From assembly GCA_020430445.1 (NCBI GenBank), contig JAGQJZ010000001.1:1-64000 (forward strand): 64,000 bases of DNA, read 5' to 3'. This document shows positions 18,496 through 26,007 of the stretch, piece by piece (positions within the stretch are counted from its first letter, which is position 1; every line of letters begins with the position of its first letter). Made by a program: the position numbers and the translations under genes. The notes beneath the pieces were generated by a model, which saw only the letters and a program-made list of their open reading frames with translations, searched no databases and was not told the origin of the DNA. This DNA comes from Nitrospina sp. (GTDB lineage Bacteria; Nitrospinota; Nitrospinia; Nitrospinales; Nitrospinaceae).

Positions 18496-20745
18496 ATGCA
18501 TCCGCTGCCCCGGCAAAAACTTTTTGAAATACTCGAGGAACACGGCACCGCCCTGTGCGACGAACCCAAACGGATTGAGGGACTGCTACGCGATTACTGC
18601 GGCCAGTACCGCCGTGAAATTTTCGTGCTGGTCAGCGCGCTGAAAGAAGGCGTGGCCTCGGAACTCAGGTCCGCCCATCCCGGCGTCCCGAAAGAACTCC
18701 TGTTGCTGAAACTGACCCAACGGCTCAGCGAACACCTGGCGTTGTCCGAACCGGCGGCGCGGTGGGCGGTGGAGTCCTGGGCGCTGGCGTTCAACACCAT
18801 CACCGTGGACGAACTGAAGATCGAAGCCCCGCGCCCGGCGCCGGTGCAAGCGCCCCTGTTCCAACCCGAGGTGATCGAAGAGACTTCCTCCGTCACGGAA
18901 ATTTCCACTCCAGTCCCAACCTCACCACAACCGGCCGCCGCTGCGGCGCAAGCGAAAACCATCACTGTCTGCAGGAAAGGCAGCGCGGACTACCGGTCGA
19001 TTGCCGCGGCCATCGAAGCCAGCGCACCCGGGAGCCGGATCAGAATCCTGCCGGGCATTTACAAAGAGTCCCTTGCGATCCGTAAACAGGTTGAGATCGA
19101 AGGCGACGGACCGGTGGCGGAAATCATCGTCATCGGCCAGCAGGGGTCCGTTCTCGAACTGACCGCCGCTGCGGCCACCGTGCGCGGGCTCACCCTGAGA
19201 CTGCCGCCGCAGGAAGACAGCGAACACCAGCCGGCGATCGCAATCCACCGGTGCGCCGCCGTTCTCGAGGATTGCGAAATCGTGTCGGCATCGGGACCGT
19301 GCGTCCTCATCCACGCCGCGCAGACGCACCCCATCTTGCGCCGGTGCAACATCCGCAACGGCCTGCGAGAAGGCGTCGTCGTTCAGGACCACGCCCAGGC
19401 CTGCATTGAGGAATGCGAAATTTCCGGACACGGCCTGGCCGCGGTGCACATCAGCGGACAGGCCAATCCCCTGTTCCGCCGCTGCCGGATCCAGAACAGC
19501 AAGGACAACGGCGTCGTCGTGACCGGCGGCGGGCTGGGCGTATTCGAAGACTGCGAAATCCAGAAAATGTCGCAGGCCGCCCTGGTCATTCAGGACGAAG
19601 GCGATCCGGTCCTCAGGCGCTGCCGCATCCACGACTGCCGCGGCGGCGTGCTGGTGCACCAGAACGGCAAGGGAGTACTGGAGGAATGCGACATCCATGA
19701 CAACCAGTGCGCCGGTATCGAAATCTTCAACCACGGCGACCCGCGCCTGACCGCCTGCCGCATCCGCAACGGAAAAACCGCCGGGGTGTTTGTCTACAAG
19801 GAAGGCCGCGGCGTACTCAAGGCCTGCGATATCACCGGCAACCAGTCCGCCGGGGTCGCGATCAAGCAGGACGCGGACCCGACGCTGATCGAATGCAAAC
19901 TGCACGACAACCGGGAAAGCGGCCTGATCGTGTTCGACCGGGGCCGGGGCCGGCTGGAAGAGGTTGAAGTGTTCAACAACGGACTGGCGGGGATTGAATT
20001 GAAAGACGAAGCCGCTCCCCACCTGACCCGGTGCAAAATTCACAGCGGCAACGGCGGTATCTTCCTTTATGACAACGCGCGCGGCCTGTTCGAACAGTGC
20101 GAGGTGTCCGGCAACCGTTTTGCCGGAGTGGAAGTCAAAAAAGGCGCCGACCCGGTGTTCAAGCATTGCCGGATTCACGGAGGCAGGAGTGGCGGCGTCT
20201 TCATCTACAAAAACGGCCTGGGACGTTTCGTCTCCTGCCTGATCTTCGCCAACAAATCCGCCGGGATCACGGTCAAGCAAAACGGCAAACCCCGGATCAG
20301 CGAGTGCCAGGTCTACGGCAACCAGGAATGCGGCGTGGCCGTTTTCGAAAACGGCCAGGGCAAGTTTGAAGCCTGTGAAATTTTCGACAACCTGCATTCC
20401 GGCGTGGAAATCAAAAGCGCCGGGCAACCGGTGTTCCTGAACGGCACCATCCGCAACAACCGCAAACACGGAGTCGAGTTGCAGGACGGCGGACTGGGGA
20501 AATTTCATGCCGTCGAAATTTCCAGGAACGACGCCTGCGGCGTGGAGGTGCGCGCCCGCGGCCTCGCCGAGTTTCAGGATTGCGCCATCGTCTTCAACAA
20601 ACGCAAGGGCGTGCTGGCGGCGCAGTTTTCCGAAGGCTTCTTCGACAACTGCACGCTCACCGGGAACGTCAAAGGCGCCTGGGGACTGGACGCGAAAAGC
20701 CGGGTCCGCTGGATGAAACCCGAACAAGCAGCCGATCCCAAATGA
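18496..20745 (+). CDS. Right-handed beta-helix repeat protein inside the T6SS regulatory block
   Basis: The 749-aa protein has three parts. Residues 1-105 are a helical domain (LCDEPKRIEGLLRDYCGQYRREIFVLV), known in other bacteria in front of kinase-linked or repeat proteins. Residues 106-150 are a Pro/Ala linker. From residue 154 a pectinesterase-like cap (KTITVCRKGSADYRSI, PGIYKESLAI) leads into roughly 20 coils of a parallel beta-helix to about residue 735. Coils alternate between a GxFExCEIxxN form and a DPVFxxCRIHxG form, a 46-residue double period with stacked Cys and Asn. No signal peptide is present, so it is presumably cytosolic. Its stop overlaps the kinase start (ATGA). A polysaccharide-lyase role is unlikely without a signal; scaffold, substrate or effector are all open. 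Confidence 0.85.
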   Translation: MHPLPRQKLFEILEEHGTALCDEPKRIEGLLRDYCGQYRREIFVLVSALKEGVASELRSAHPGVPKELLLLKLTQRLSEHLALSEPAARWAVESWALAFNTITVDELKIEAPRPAPVQAPLFQPEVIEETSSVTEISTPVPTSPQPAAAAAQAKTITVCRKGSADYRSIAAAIEASAPGSRIRILPGIYKESLAIRKQVEIEGDGPVAEIIVIGQQGSVLELTAAAATVRGLTLRLPPQEDSEHQPAIAIHRCAAVLEDCEIVSASGPCVLIHAAQTHPILRRCNIRNGLREGVVVQDHAQACIEECEISGHGLAAVHISGQANPLFRRCRIQNSKDNGVVVTGGGLGVFEDCEIQKMSQAALVIQDEGDPVLRRCRIHDCRGGVLVHQNGKGVLEECDIHDNQCAGIEIFNHGDPRLTACRIRNGKTAGVFVYKEGRGVLKACDITGNQSAGVAIKQDADPTLIECKLHDNRESGLIVFDRGRGRLEEVEVFNNGLAGIELKDEAAPHLTRCKIHSGNGGIFLYDNARGLFEQCEVSGNRFAGVEVKKGADPVFKHCRIHGGRSGGVFIYKNGLGRFVSCLIFANKSAGITVKQNGKPRISECQVYGNQECGVAVFENGQGKFEACEIFDNLHSGVEIKSAGQPVFLNGTIRNNRKHGVELQDGGLGKFHAVEISRNDACGVEVRARGLAEFQDCAIVFNKRKGVLAAQFSEGFFDNCTLTGNVKGAWGLDAKSRVRWMKPEQAADPK

Positions 20746-22061
20746 GCCAGATTCTCGACAACAGCAAGTCGGTGATCGCCCAGACCTCGAAGCTGCCCTG
20801 CCGCATCCAGCGCCTGCTCGGCTCCGGCGGTCAGGGCGAGGTGTACGAGGCCACCCTCGACGGGCAGGCGATGGCGTTGAAATGGTACCACCCGCAGGCG
20901 GCCACGCAGACCCAGCGCAAGGCGCTCGAGAGCCTCGTCACCAAAGGACCGCCGGACCGTTCCTTCCTGTGGCCCCTGGACCTGGTGACCGCGCCGGACC
21001 TGCCGCATTTCGGCTACCTCATGCCCCTGCGCGACCCGCGCTACCGGGGAATCGCCGACCTCATGAAAGGGAAAATCGATCCGACGTTCCGCACCCTGGC
21101 GACGGCGGGGATGAACCTGGCCAACAGTTTCCTGCAACTGCACGCGCGCGGCATGTGTTACCGCGACATCGCTTTCGGCAACGTGTTTTTCGATCCCGAA
21201 AACGGCGAGGTGCTCATCTGCGACAACGACAACGTCAGTGTCGACCACGAGGAAAAACCCAGCGTCCTCGGAACGCCGCGCTTCATGGCGCCCGAGGTGG
21301 TCCGCAAGGAAGCCTGGCCGAGCACGCAGACCGACCTGTTCTCCCTGTCGGTCCTGCTCTTTTACATGTTCATGGTGCACCACCCGCTGGAAGGACGGCG
21401 CGAGGTGAAAGTCAAATGCCTCGACCTGCCGGCGATGACCCAACTTTACGGAGAAGCGCCGCTGTTCATATTCGACCCGGACGACGATTCCAACCGGCCA
21501 CACCCGCAGTTTCAGCCCAACCCGCTGGCGTTCTGGCCGGTGTATCCCGAGTTTCTGCGCCGTCTGTTCGTCCGCGCGTTCACCGAGGGACTGCACGACC
21601 CCTCCGCCCGCATCCGCGAAAGCGAATGGCGCAACACCCTCATCCGCCTGCGCGATTCGATCCTCTACTGTTCCGCGTGCGGCGCGGAAAACATTTACGA
21701 CCGCGAGTCGCTTTCCGGAGACGGTGACAACGCCGGCGACTGCTGGTCCTGTTACAAGCCGCTGGCGCTGCCGCCGCGCATCCGCATCGACCGGAGCGTC
21801 CTCATGCTCAATCACGACACCGTGGTCTTCCCGCACCACATCAACGACCGGCGGCCCTACGACTTTTCCCTGCCCATAGCCGAGGTCCGGCAGCATCCGG
21901 ACAAACCCAATGTCTGGGGACTGAAAAATGTTTCGCGCGACAAATGGGTCATGACCACGCCACAGGACGTCACCCTCGATGTGCCGCCGGACAAAAGCGT
22001 GCCCCTGCTCAACGGAACACGCATTCATTTCGGCCACAAGCAGGGCGAGATCCGGGCCTGA
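20742..22061 (+). CDS. Serine/threonine protein kinase with zinc ribbon and FHA-like tail (triad 1)
   Basis: The 439-aa protein starts at an ATG overlapping the previous stop by 4 bp. The kinase domain has LGSGGQGEVYEA, Lys47 in MALKWY, YRDIAFGN in place of HRD (Asp142, Asn147), DND in place of DFG (Asp161) and MAPEVV. The catalytic Asp, Asn and Lys are kept, so activity is likely. A zinc-ribbon pair CSAC/CWSC follows at about residues 310-340. The C-terminal 95 residues end in LLNGTRIHFG, resembling the second half of a forkhead-associated fold. No membrane span is seen, unlike PpkA of the classical T6SS threonine phosphorylation pathway. Confidence 0.88.
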   Translation: MSQILDNSKSVIAQTSKLPCRIQRLLGSGGQGEVYEATLDGQAMALKWYHPQAATQTQRKALESLVTKGPPDRSFLWPLDLVTAPDLPHFGYLMPLRDPRYRGIADLMKGKIDPTFRTLATAGMNLANSFLQLHARGMCYRDIAFGNVFFDPENGEVLICDNDNVSVDHEEKPSVLGTPRFMAPEVVRKEAWPSTQTDLFSLSVLLFYMFMVHHPLEGRREVKVKCLDLPAMTQLYGEAPLFIFDPDDDSNRPHPQFQPNPLAFWPVYPEFLRRLFVRAFTEGLHDPSARIRESEWRNTLIRLRDSILYCSACGAENIYDRESLSGDGDNAGDCWSCYKPLALPPRIRIDRSVLMLNHDTVVFPHHINDRRPYDFSLPIAEVRQHPDKPNVWGLKNVSRDKWVMTTPQDVTLDVPPDKSVPLLNGTRIHFGHKQGEIRA

Positions 22062-22143
22062 CCTCCGGCGCGTTTGTCTTTCCCGAATCCTTCCATTAAA
22101 CTGGGATCTTTCACGCCTTCCAGCCTGAACCGGAACGGAACGA

Positions 22144-23169
22144 ATGCCCCGATACATCTGCAGCCAATGCGGAAAAGAATACGACGCCATCACCGCCGAC
22201 GGTTTCTGCACCAACCAGCCGGAATGTGAGTTCGGCACCGGCTGGCTCACCGAAGCGGGGAGCGCCGCCAAAACCGCCGCCGGAACGCCGGGCCTCACGC
22301 CGATGGGTTTCGAGAACGAAGCCGGGCTGTGCGTCCTGATGATGGACGGGTCGCTTTCCATGGGCGAACCGGCCTTTCCCGACAGCGACTACCCCGGCAC
22401 CCGCTACAAGCTGGTGGCGATGAACGCGGCGGGCGGGCTGTGGTCGCTGCGCTCGATGACGCATCAGGACGCGGCCTACCTCGCGCTGTGCGTCTTTGCC
22501 GGTGAACCCAGACTGATCCTGCTCGAAAGCGTGGAGGCCCTGTTCAAAAAACACAACACGCCGGAATCCCTGGCCGACACCATCCAGAACATGCTGGAGA
22601 AACAAACGCCCGACGCGCGCTTCACCAACATCAACGCCGCCGTGCAACTGGCGTACGACATCAAGCAGGCGTTCATCGGCGGTGATCTCTCGGCCTACGG
22701 CGGGCCTTCCGGATTCAAACCCGTCATCCATCCGGTGGTACGCGATGGAGCGGACGGTGAAGAGTTTATCGAAATCCCCAATGTGCGCGTGCTCATCTAC
22801 ACCGACGGCGAACACAACGTGACCTCCGCCATCAAAAACCCGTTCGCGGGGGACGAACAGTCCGTGCTCATCACCGCCTTCATCGGCGAACAGGACGCCA
22901 AAGGTGTCGGCCAGATGCAGAACCTCGCCTGCACCTGCCCCAAACACGCCCCGGCCACCGGCTTCTTCCTCATCGACACGCCGGAGAGGGTGCAGACCCT
23001 GCGCGGGATCTTTCGCATGGCGTCGGGCGCTTCCGGCTTTTGCGCGGCGTGTTTGAAGGTCGAACAAAAAACAGAACCCGAAGCAGAAGGAAATTCCACC
23101 GTGGAAGAATCCGCCGAGTCTCAAACCCTGGAAGAAACGGCGGCCGAAGATTCCCCGCCTCCGGCTTGA
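22144..23169 (+). CDS. vWA domain protein with N-terminal zinc ribbon (triad 2)
   Basis: The 341-aa protein begins with a zinc-ribbon-like set (CSQC at residues 6-9, then Cys22 and Cys28), followed by a vWA domain with MIDAS DGSLSMG (Asp68, Ser70, Ser72), TNINAAVQLAYD supplying the Thr-type loop, and LIYTDGEHN. Two further Cys pairs (CTC near the end, FCAAC) may bind metal. The last 45 residues are acidic and disordered. It lies 82 bp after the first kinase and 7 bp before a second PP2C-like gene, repeating the order of triad 1. Function is inferred from this arrangement. Confidence 0.85.
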   Translation: MPRYICSQCGKEYDAITADGFCTNQPECEFGTGWLTEAGSAAKTAAGTPGLTPMGFENEAGLCVLMMDGSLSMGEPAFPDSDYPGTRYKLVAMNAAGGLWSLRSMTHQDAAYLALCVFAGEPRLILLESVEALFKKHNTPESLADTIQNMLEKQTPDARFTNINAAVQLAYDIKQAFIGGDLSAYGGPSGFKPVIHPVVRDGADGEEFIEIPNVRVLIYTDGEHNVTSAIKNPFAGDEQSVLITAFIGEQDAKGVGQMQNLACTCPKHAPATGFFLIDTPERVQTLRGIFRMASGASGFCAACLKVEQKTEPEAEGNSTVEESAESQTLEETAAEDSPPPA

Positions 23170-23176
23170 TCGACAG

Positions 23177-24031
23177 ATGCCCATGCAACCCGACACCCCC
23201 GCTCGCATTCTCGCCGGTGAAGTGCTGACCTCCCCCGGCCCGCGCAAACAGCCGCGCGCAAACAACCGTCACCATTCACCGGAACTGGCGGAAGACAGCG
23301 GCGGGGTTTTGATGCTGGGCGGCAAACTCGCCTGGATGTGGGTCGCCGACGGAGCCAGCGACATGCACGCCGTCTCCGGGTTTTCATCACGCCTGCTGGC
23401 GCAGGACCTGGGCCGCCTGTTCACCACTTCGATCCTGGAAAACCCGGCCGGCCAGATTGAATCCTCCGCCCGGCTTGCCGAACGCCTGAACCGCATCGTC
23501 GAAGGCGTTGCGGAGGCCTGGAACCGGCACCTGGACGCAAACAAGGAAACCGCCGTTCATTTGGCTCGCGAACTGGAATTCCTGGGGCAAACGCCGGGAA
23601 TCGAAACCGGGACTCCGGTCTTCTTCGAATTCGCTTCGACCTTTTCCACGGTCTGCCTCGACCTGGAAGGACGGCTTGCCGGAGCCAGCATGGGCGACTC
23701 CTATCTCCTGTGCAATCCCAACGGCCTGCTCCAGTTTTTCGCCTTGAAGAAAAACACCATCACCCTGCGCTTGAAAATGGAGGAAGACGCGCCGGTGTTC
23801 ACGCTTTCGCGTCCGCAGCCGGAGCTGTTCGAAAACGAGGCCGTGGACCTCGCCGCTCTGGCAACGGACGGATGCCGCGATTCGTTTCACAACCTGCACC
23901 GCGTCCTCCCCGGAAACTTTCAGGCCACCCCCGAAAATCTGGCTCTGTTTCGCCGGGCCCTCGGAACCGAAAAACCCAAAACCGAGGATGACAAGACCCT
24001 CGCCTGGCTGGGCCGCATCCATGCGGGTTAA
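23177..24031 (+). CDS. Divergent PP2C-like phosphatase (triad 2)
   Basis: The 284-aa protein keeps the main acidic PP2C positions in degenerate form: AED (Asp40), WVADGASD (Asp58-Gly59), SMGDSYLL, ATDGCRDSF and a final TEDDKTLAW. The spacing and strand pattern support a PP2C fold. Catalysis is probable but less certain than for the first phosphatase. The start is 7 bp after the vWA gene, and the stop overlaps the following kinase-like gene by 11 bp. Confidence 0.75.
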   Translation: MPMQPDTPARILAGEVLTSPGPRKQPRANNRHHSPELAEDSGGVLMLGGKLAWMWVADGASDMHAVSGFSSRLLAQDLGRLFTTSILENPAGQIESSARLAERLNRIVEGVAEAWNRHLDANKETAVHLARELEFLGQTPGIETGTPVFFEFASTFSTVCLDLEGRLAGASMGDSYLLCNPNGLLQFFALKKNTITLRLKMEEDAPVFTLSRPQPELFENEAVDLAALATDGCRDSFHNLHRVLPGNFQATPENLALFRRALGTEKPKTEDDKTLAWLGRIHAG

Positions 24032-24944
24032 AATCCGTGGCCGCCGGCTGGAATTTGATCCGGAATCCATAGAATGGCGGCACCAGTCTTCCCAGCAGAC
24101 CCGGTTCGGGCTGTGGAAAAGTGAATCGGGCCCGGTTTTTGTCAAAAAATTCGGCACACGCCCCACGGGGTGGCGGCTACTGCAAGAACTGAAGGGAGCA
24201 AAGCTTCACAACTCGCCGGAAATACTGGCTTTGCACGACTCCGGCAGCGTTTTTTACGCTTTTTTCGAGTGGCTGGACGGAGAAATCCTGAGCCGCGTCC
24301 TGCAAGGGGAGCGGCGGGCGGATTTTCTCGGTGCGAACCCCCTCGGACCGGATCAAAAACTACGTTTATTTATCAGTGTTTACGGATTCATCACCCACCT
24401 TCATGAGCGGGGATTCTGGTATCCCGACCTGGATTTCAAGAACATTTTCATCAGCCATCCCGGCCCTGAATTTCAGGTCCATCTGATCGATCTGGACAGT
24501 TGCATCGGGTTCAACCAGCCCGCCGACCCACACGCGGTCTCGCAAAAGTTCTGGGAAGGACTGATCCGCACCTACCAGGAAGCCGGAAAACCCTTTTTAA
24601 AAAAAGGCCTGAATGGACAAATCGAAGGCATCCAGGCGCACGGGCTGGCGTTGAACCAGTCCATGCTCCTGCTCCTGGCTTATGCCCTGCACAGGCTGGG
24701 CACGGTGCCCCCGGAAGCCCCTCTGTTTGCCCCCCTGATCAACCCGCAAAATCCTGTATCCAGTGAAGTTAAGCGCCTTCACAGCCGCTGGTTGACCGAT
24801 CAGGACTGCCGCCGCGAACTCGAGTCCTGGCTGGCGGATTATTTCCGCATACCCTTAAACACGTTTCGCCAGGAAATGGCGCGTTTGAGCCCGCAGCCCC
24901 GGTCCGGCATTGGCGCTTTTATTTCAAGAATTTTCGGCAGTTGA
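24021..24944 (+). CDS. Kinase-like protein, WaaP/Kdo-kinase-like (triad 2)
   Basis: The 307-aa protein carries a compact kinase-like core: PVFVKKFG with the ATP-lysine (Lys42 or Lys43), a catalytic loop YPDLDFKNIF (Asp136, Asn141) and LIDLDSC in the DFG position. The DLxxxNI...IDLD pattern is closer to lipopolysaccharide (WaaP/KdkA) and InaA-type kinases than to Hanks-type kinases. It overlaps the phosphatase gene by 11 bp and closes the second vWA/PP2C/kinase set. The substrate is unknown; a protein substrate is guessed from the neighbours. Confidence 0.78.
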   Translation: MRVKIRGRRLEFDPESIEWRHQSSQQTRFGLWKSESGPVFVKKFGTRPTGWRLLQELKGAKLHNSPEILALHDSGSVFYAFFEWLDGEILSRVLQGERRADFLGANPLGPDQKLRLFISVYGFITHLHERGFWYPDLDFKNIFISHPGPEFQVHLIDLDSCIGFNQPADPHAVSQKFWEGLIRTYQEAGKPFLKKGLNGQIEGIQAHGLALNQSMLLLLAYALHRLGTVPPEAPLFAPLINPQNPVSSEVKRLHSRWLTDQDCRRELESWLADYFRIPLNTFRQEMARLSPQPRSGIGAFISRIFGS

Positions 24945-25027
24945 CCCGCCCCCGCCGCCTGTTTTTCCTCCCTGCCCCCGCAGTCATTTAAAACCTTTTA
25001 AATCAAGTGAATATTGTAAAAAGTTTA

Positions 25028-25055
25028 TTGAAATTTTAATAAATTATGGTATAAG
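25028..25055 (+). promoter_or_regulatory. Candidate sigma70 promoter for the tssL-led T6SS operon
   Basis: TTGAAA (25028-25033) and TATAAG (25050-25055) are spaced by 16 bp, 55 bp ahead of the tssL start. It lies in a strikingly AT-rich stretch (25000-25075) between GC-rich genes. This would let the structural genes be transcribed apart from the tssJ-kinase block. Confidence 0.55.
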
Positions 25056-25109
25056 TAAAATCAACCGATAATAGTCAAGACCGGCAAAACCATCAGCCAA
25101 GGGATTCCT

Positions 25110-25982
25110 ATGAATGGAATGGTCCAGGTGGGCGACTCGTTTTTGTTAGCCCGCTTCCGGGAGTTTTTTCACGAAGTCATCCGGCTCAAGCAGGAGCTTG
25201 CGACAACAGGATGGATGGCCAGTCCTGTGCCCGCGCCCGTTCTTGCGGCGGTGGTCACCGGCGAGCCGGAACCGGCCGCCGAACCGGCTGAAGACGCGAC
25301 CGGCGGCGACGCCACCTCCCCCGCAACGGAAGCCGTGGAAGAAGACAAAGGATTGCAAAACATCGCCAACCGGGTCTGGCAGCGTCTCCTCTACCTCCTG
25401 GAACAACAGGAAATCTCCGCCAACCGTTTCGGCGGCGAGTACGTCCGCGAATTGTACAAGGACGCGCAGTTTGTCATGGCGGCGCTGGCGGACGAGATAT
25501 TCCTCCATCTCAACTGGGAAGGCCGCGAAGCCTGGCAATCGAACCTGCTCGAAACCAAATTGTTCCAGTCGCACGCCGCGGGAGACATTTTTTTCCAGAA
25601 GGTCGACAACCTGCTCAAGCACCGGGACCCGGTGCAGACCGACCTCGGCAAGGTCTACCTCATGGCGCTGGCATTCGGATTCCAGGGAAAATTCCGCGGC
25701 GAGGAACAGGGGCAGATACGTCTCGACTTCTACCGCCGCGAACTGTTCAATTTTATCTTTCACCGGTCTCCGGACATCCTGAGCGAGTCCAAGCATTTTT
25801 GTCCGGAGTCGTATCTGCACAACATCGGCGAGGGCGTGGGGCTGAAGCTGGAGCACCCGCAAAAATGGTTTCTTTACCTCGCCCTGGTCGTGTCGGGGCT
25901 CCTGCTGATTTCGCACAACCTGTGGGCGCACCTGACGGACGATCTGTACGTGGTGATCCAGCAAATTCTGAACGACACCTGA
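25110..25982 (+). CDS. tssL: T6SS inner-membrane protein TssL (IcmH/DotU family)
   Basis: The 290-aa protein has the DotU helical-bundle cytoplasmic domain (VWQRLLYLLEQQEISANRF, MAALADEIFL, LLETKLFQ, GDIFFQKVDNLL) and a C-terminal anchor at about residues 252-271. A Pro/Ala/Glu-rich linker of about 40 residues is inserted after the first helix. There is no C-terminal OmpA-like peptidoglycan-binding domain, so peptidoglycan anchoring must come from another protein. TssL contacts TssM and TssK. Confidence 0.92.
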   Translation: MNGMVQVGDSFLLARFREFFHEVIRLKQELATTGWMASPVPAPVLAAVVTGEPEPAAEPAEDATGGDATSPATEAVEEDKGLQNIANRVWQRLLYLLEQQEISANRFGGEYVRELYKDAQFVMAALADEIFLHLNWEGREAWQSNLLETKLFQSHAAGDIFFQKVDNLLKHRDPVQTDLGKVYLMALAFGFQGKFRGEEQGQIRLDFYRRELFNFIFHRSPDILSESKHFCPESYLHNIGEGVGLKLEHPQKWFLYLALVVSGLLLISHNLWAHLTDDLYVVIQQILNDT

Positions 25983-26007
25983 CACAGAGCCAGGCGGGCT
26001 TGAATCG

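Noticed and set aside
18922-20727. Long minus-strand open frame opposite the beta-helix gene
   Set aside because: It is a shadow caused by regular GC-rich codon use and repeats on the plus strand; no ribosome site or family pattern was seen.
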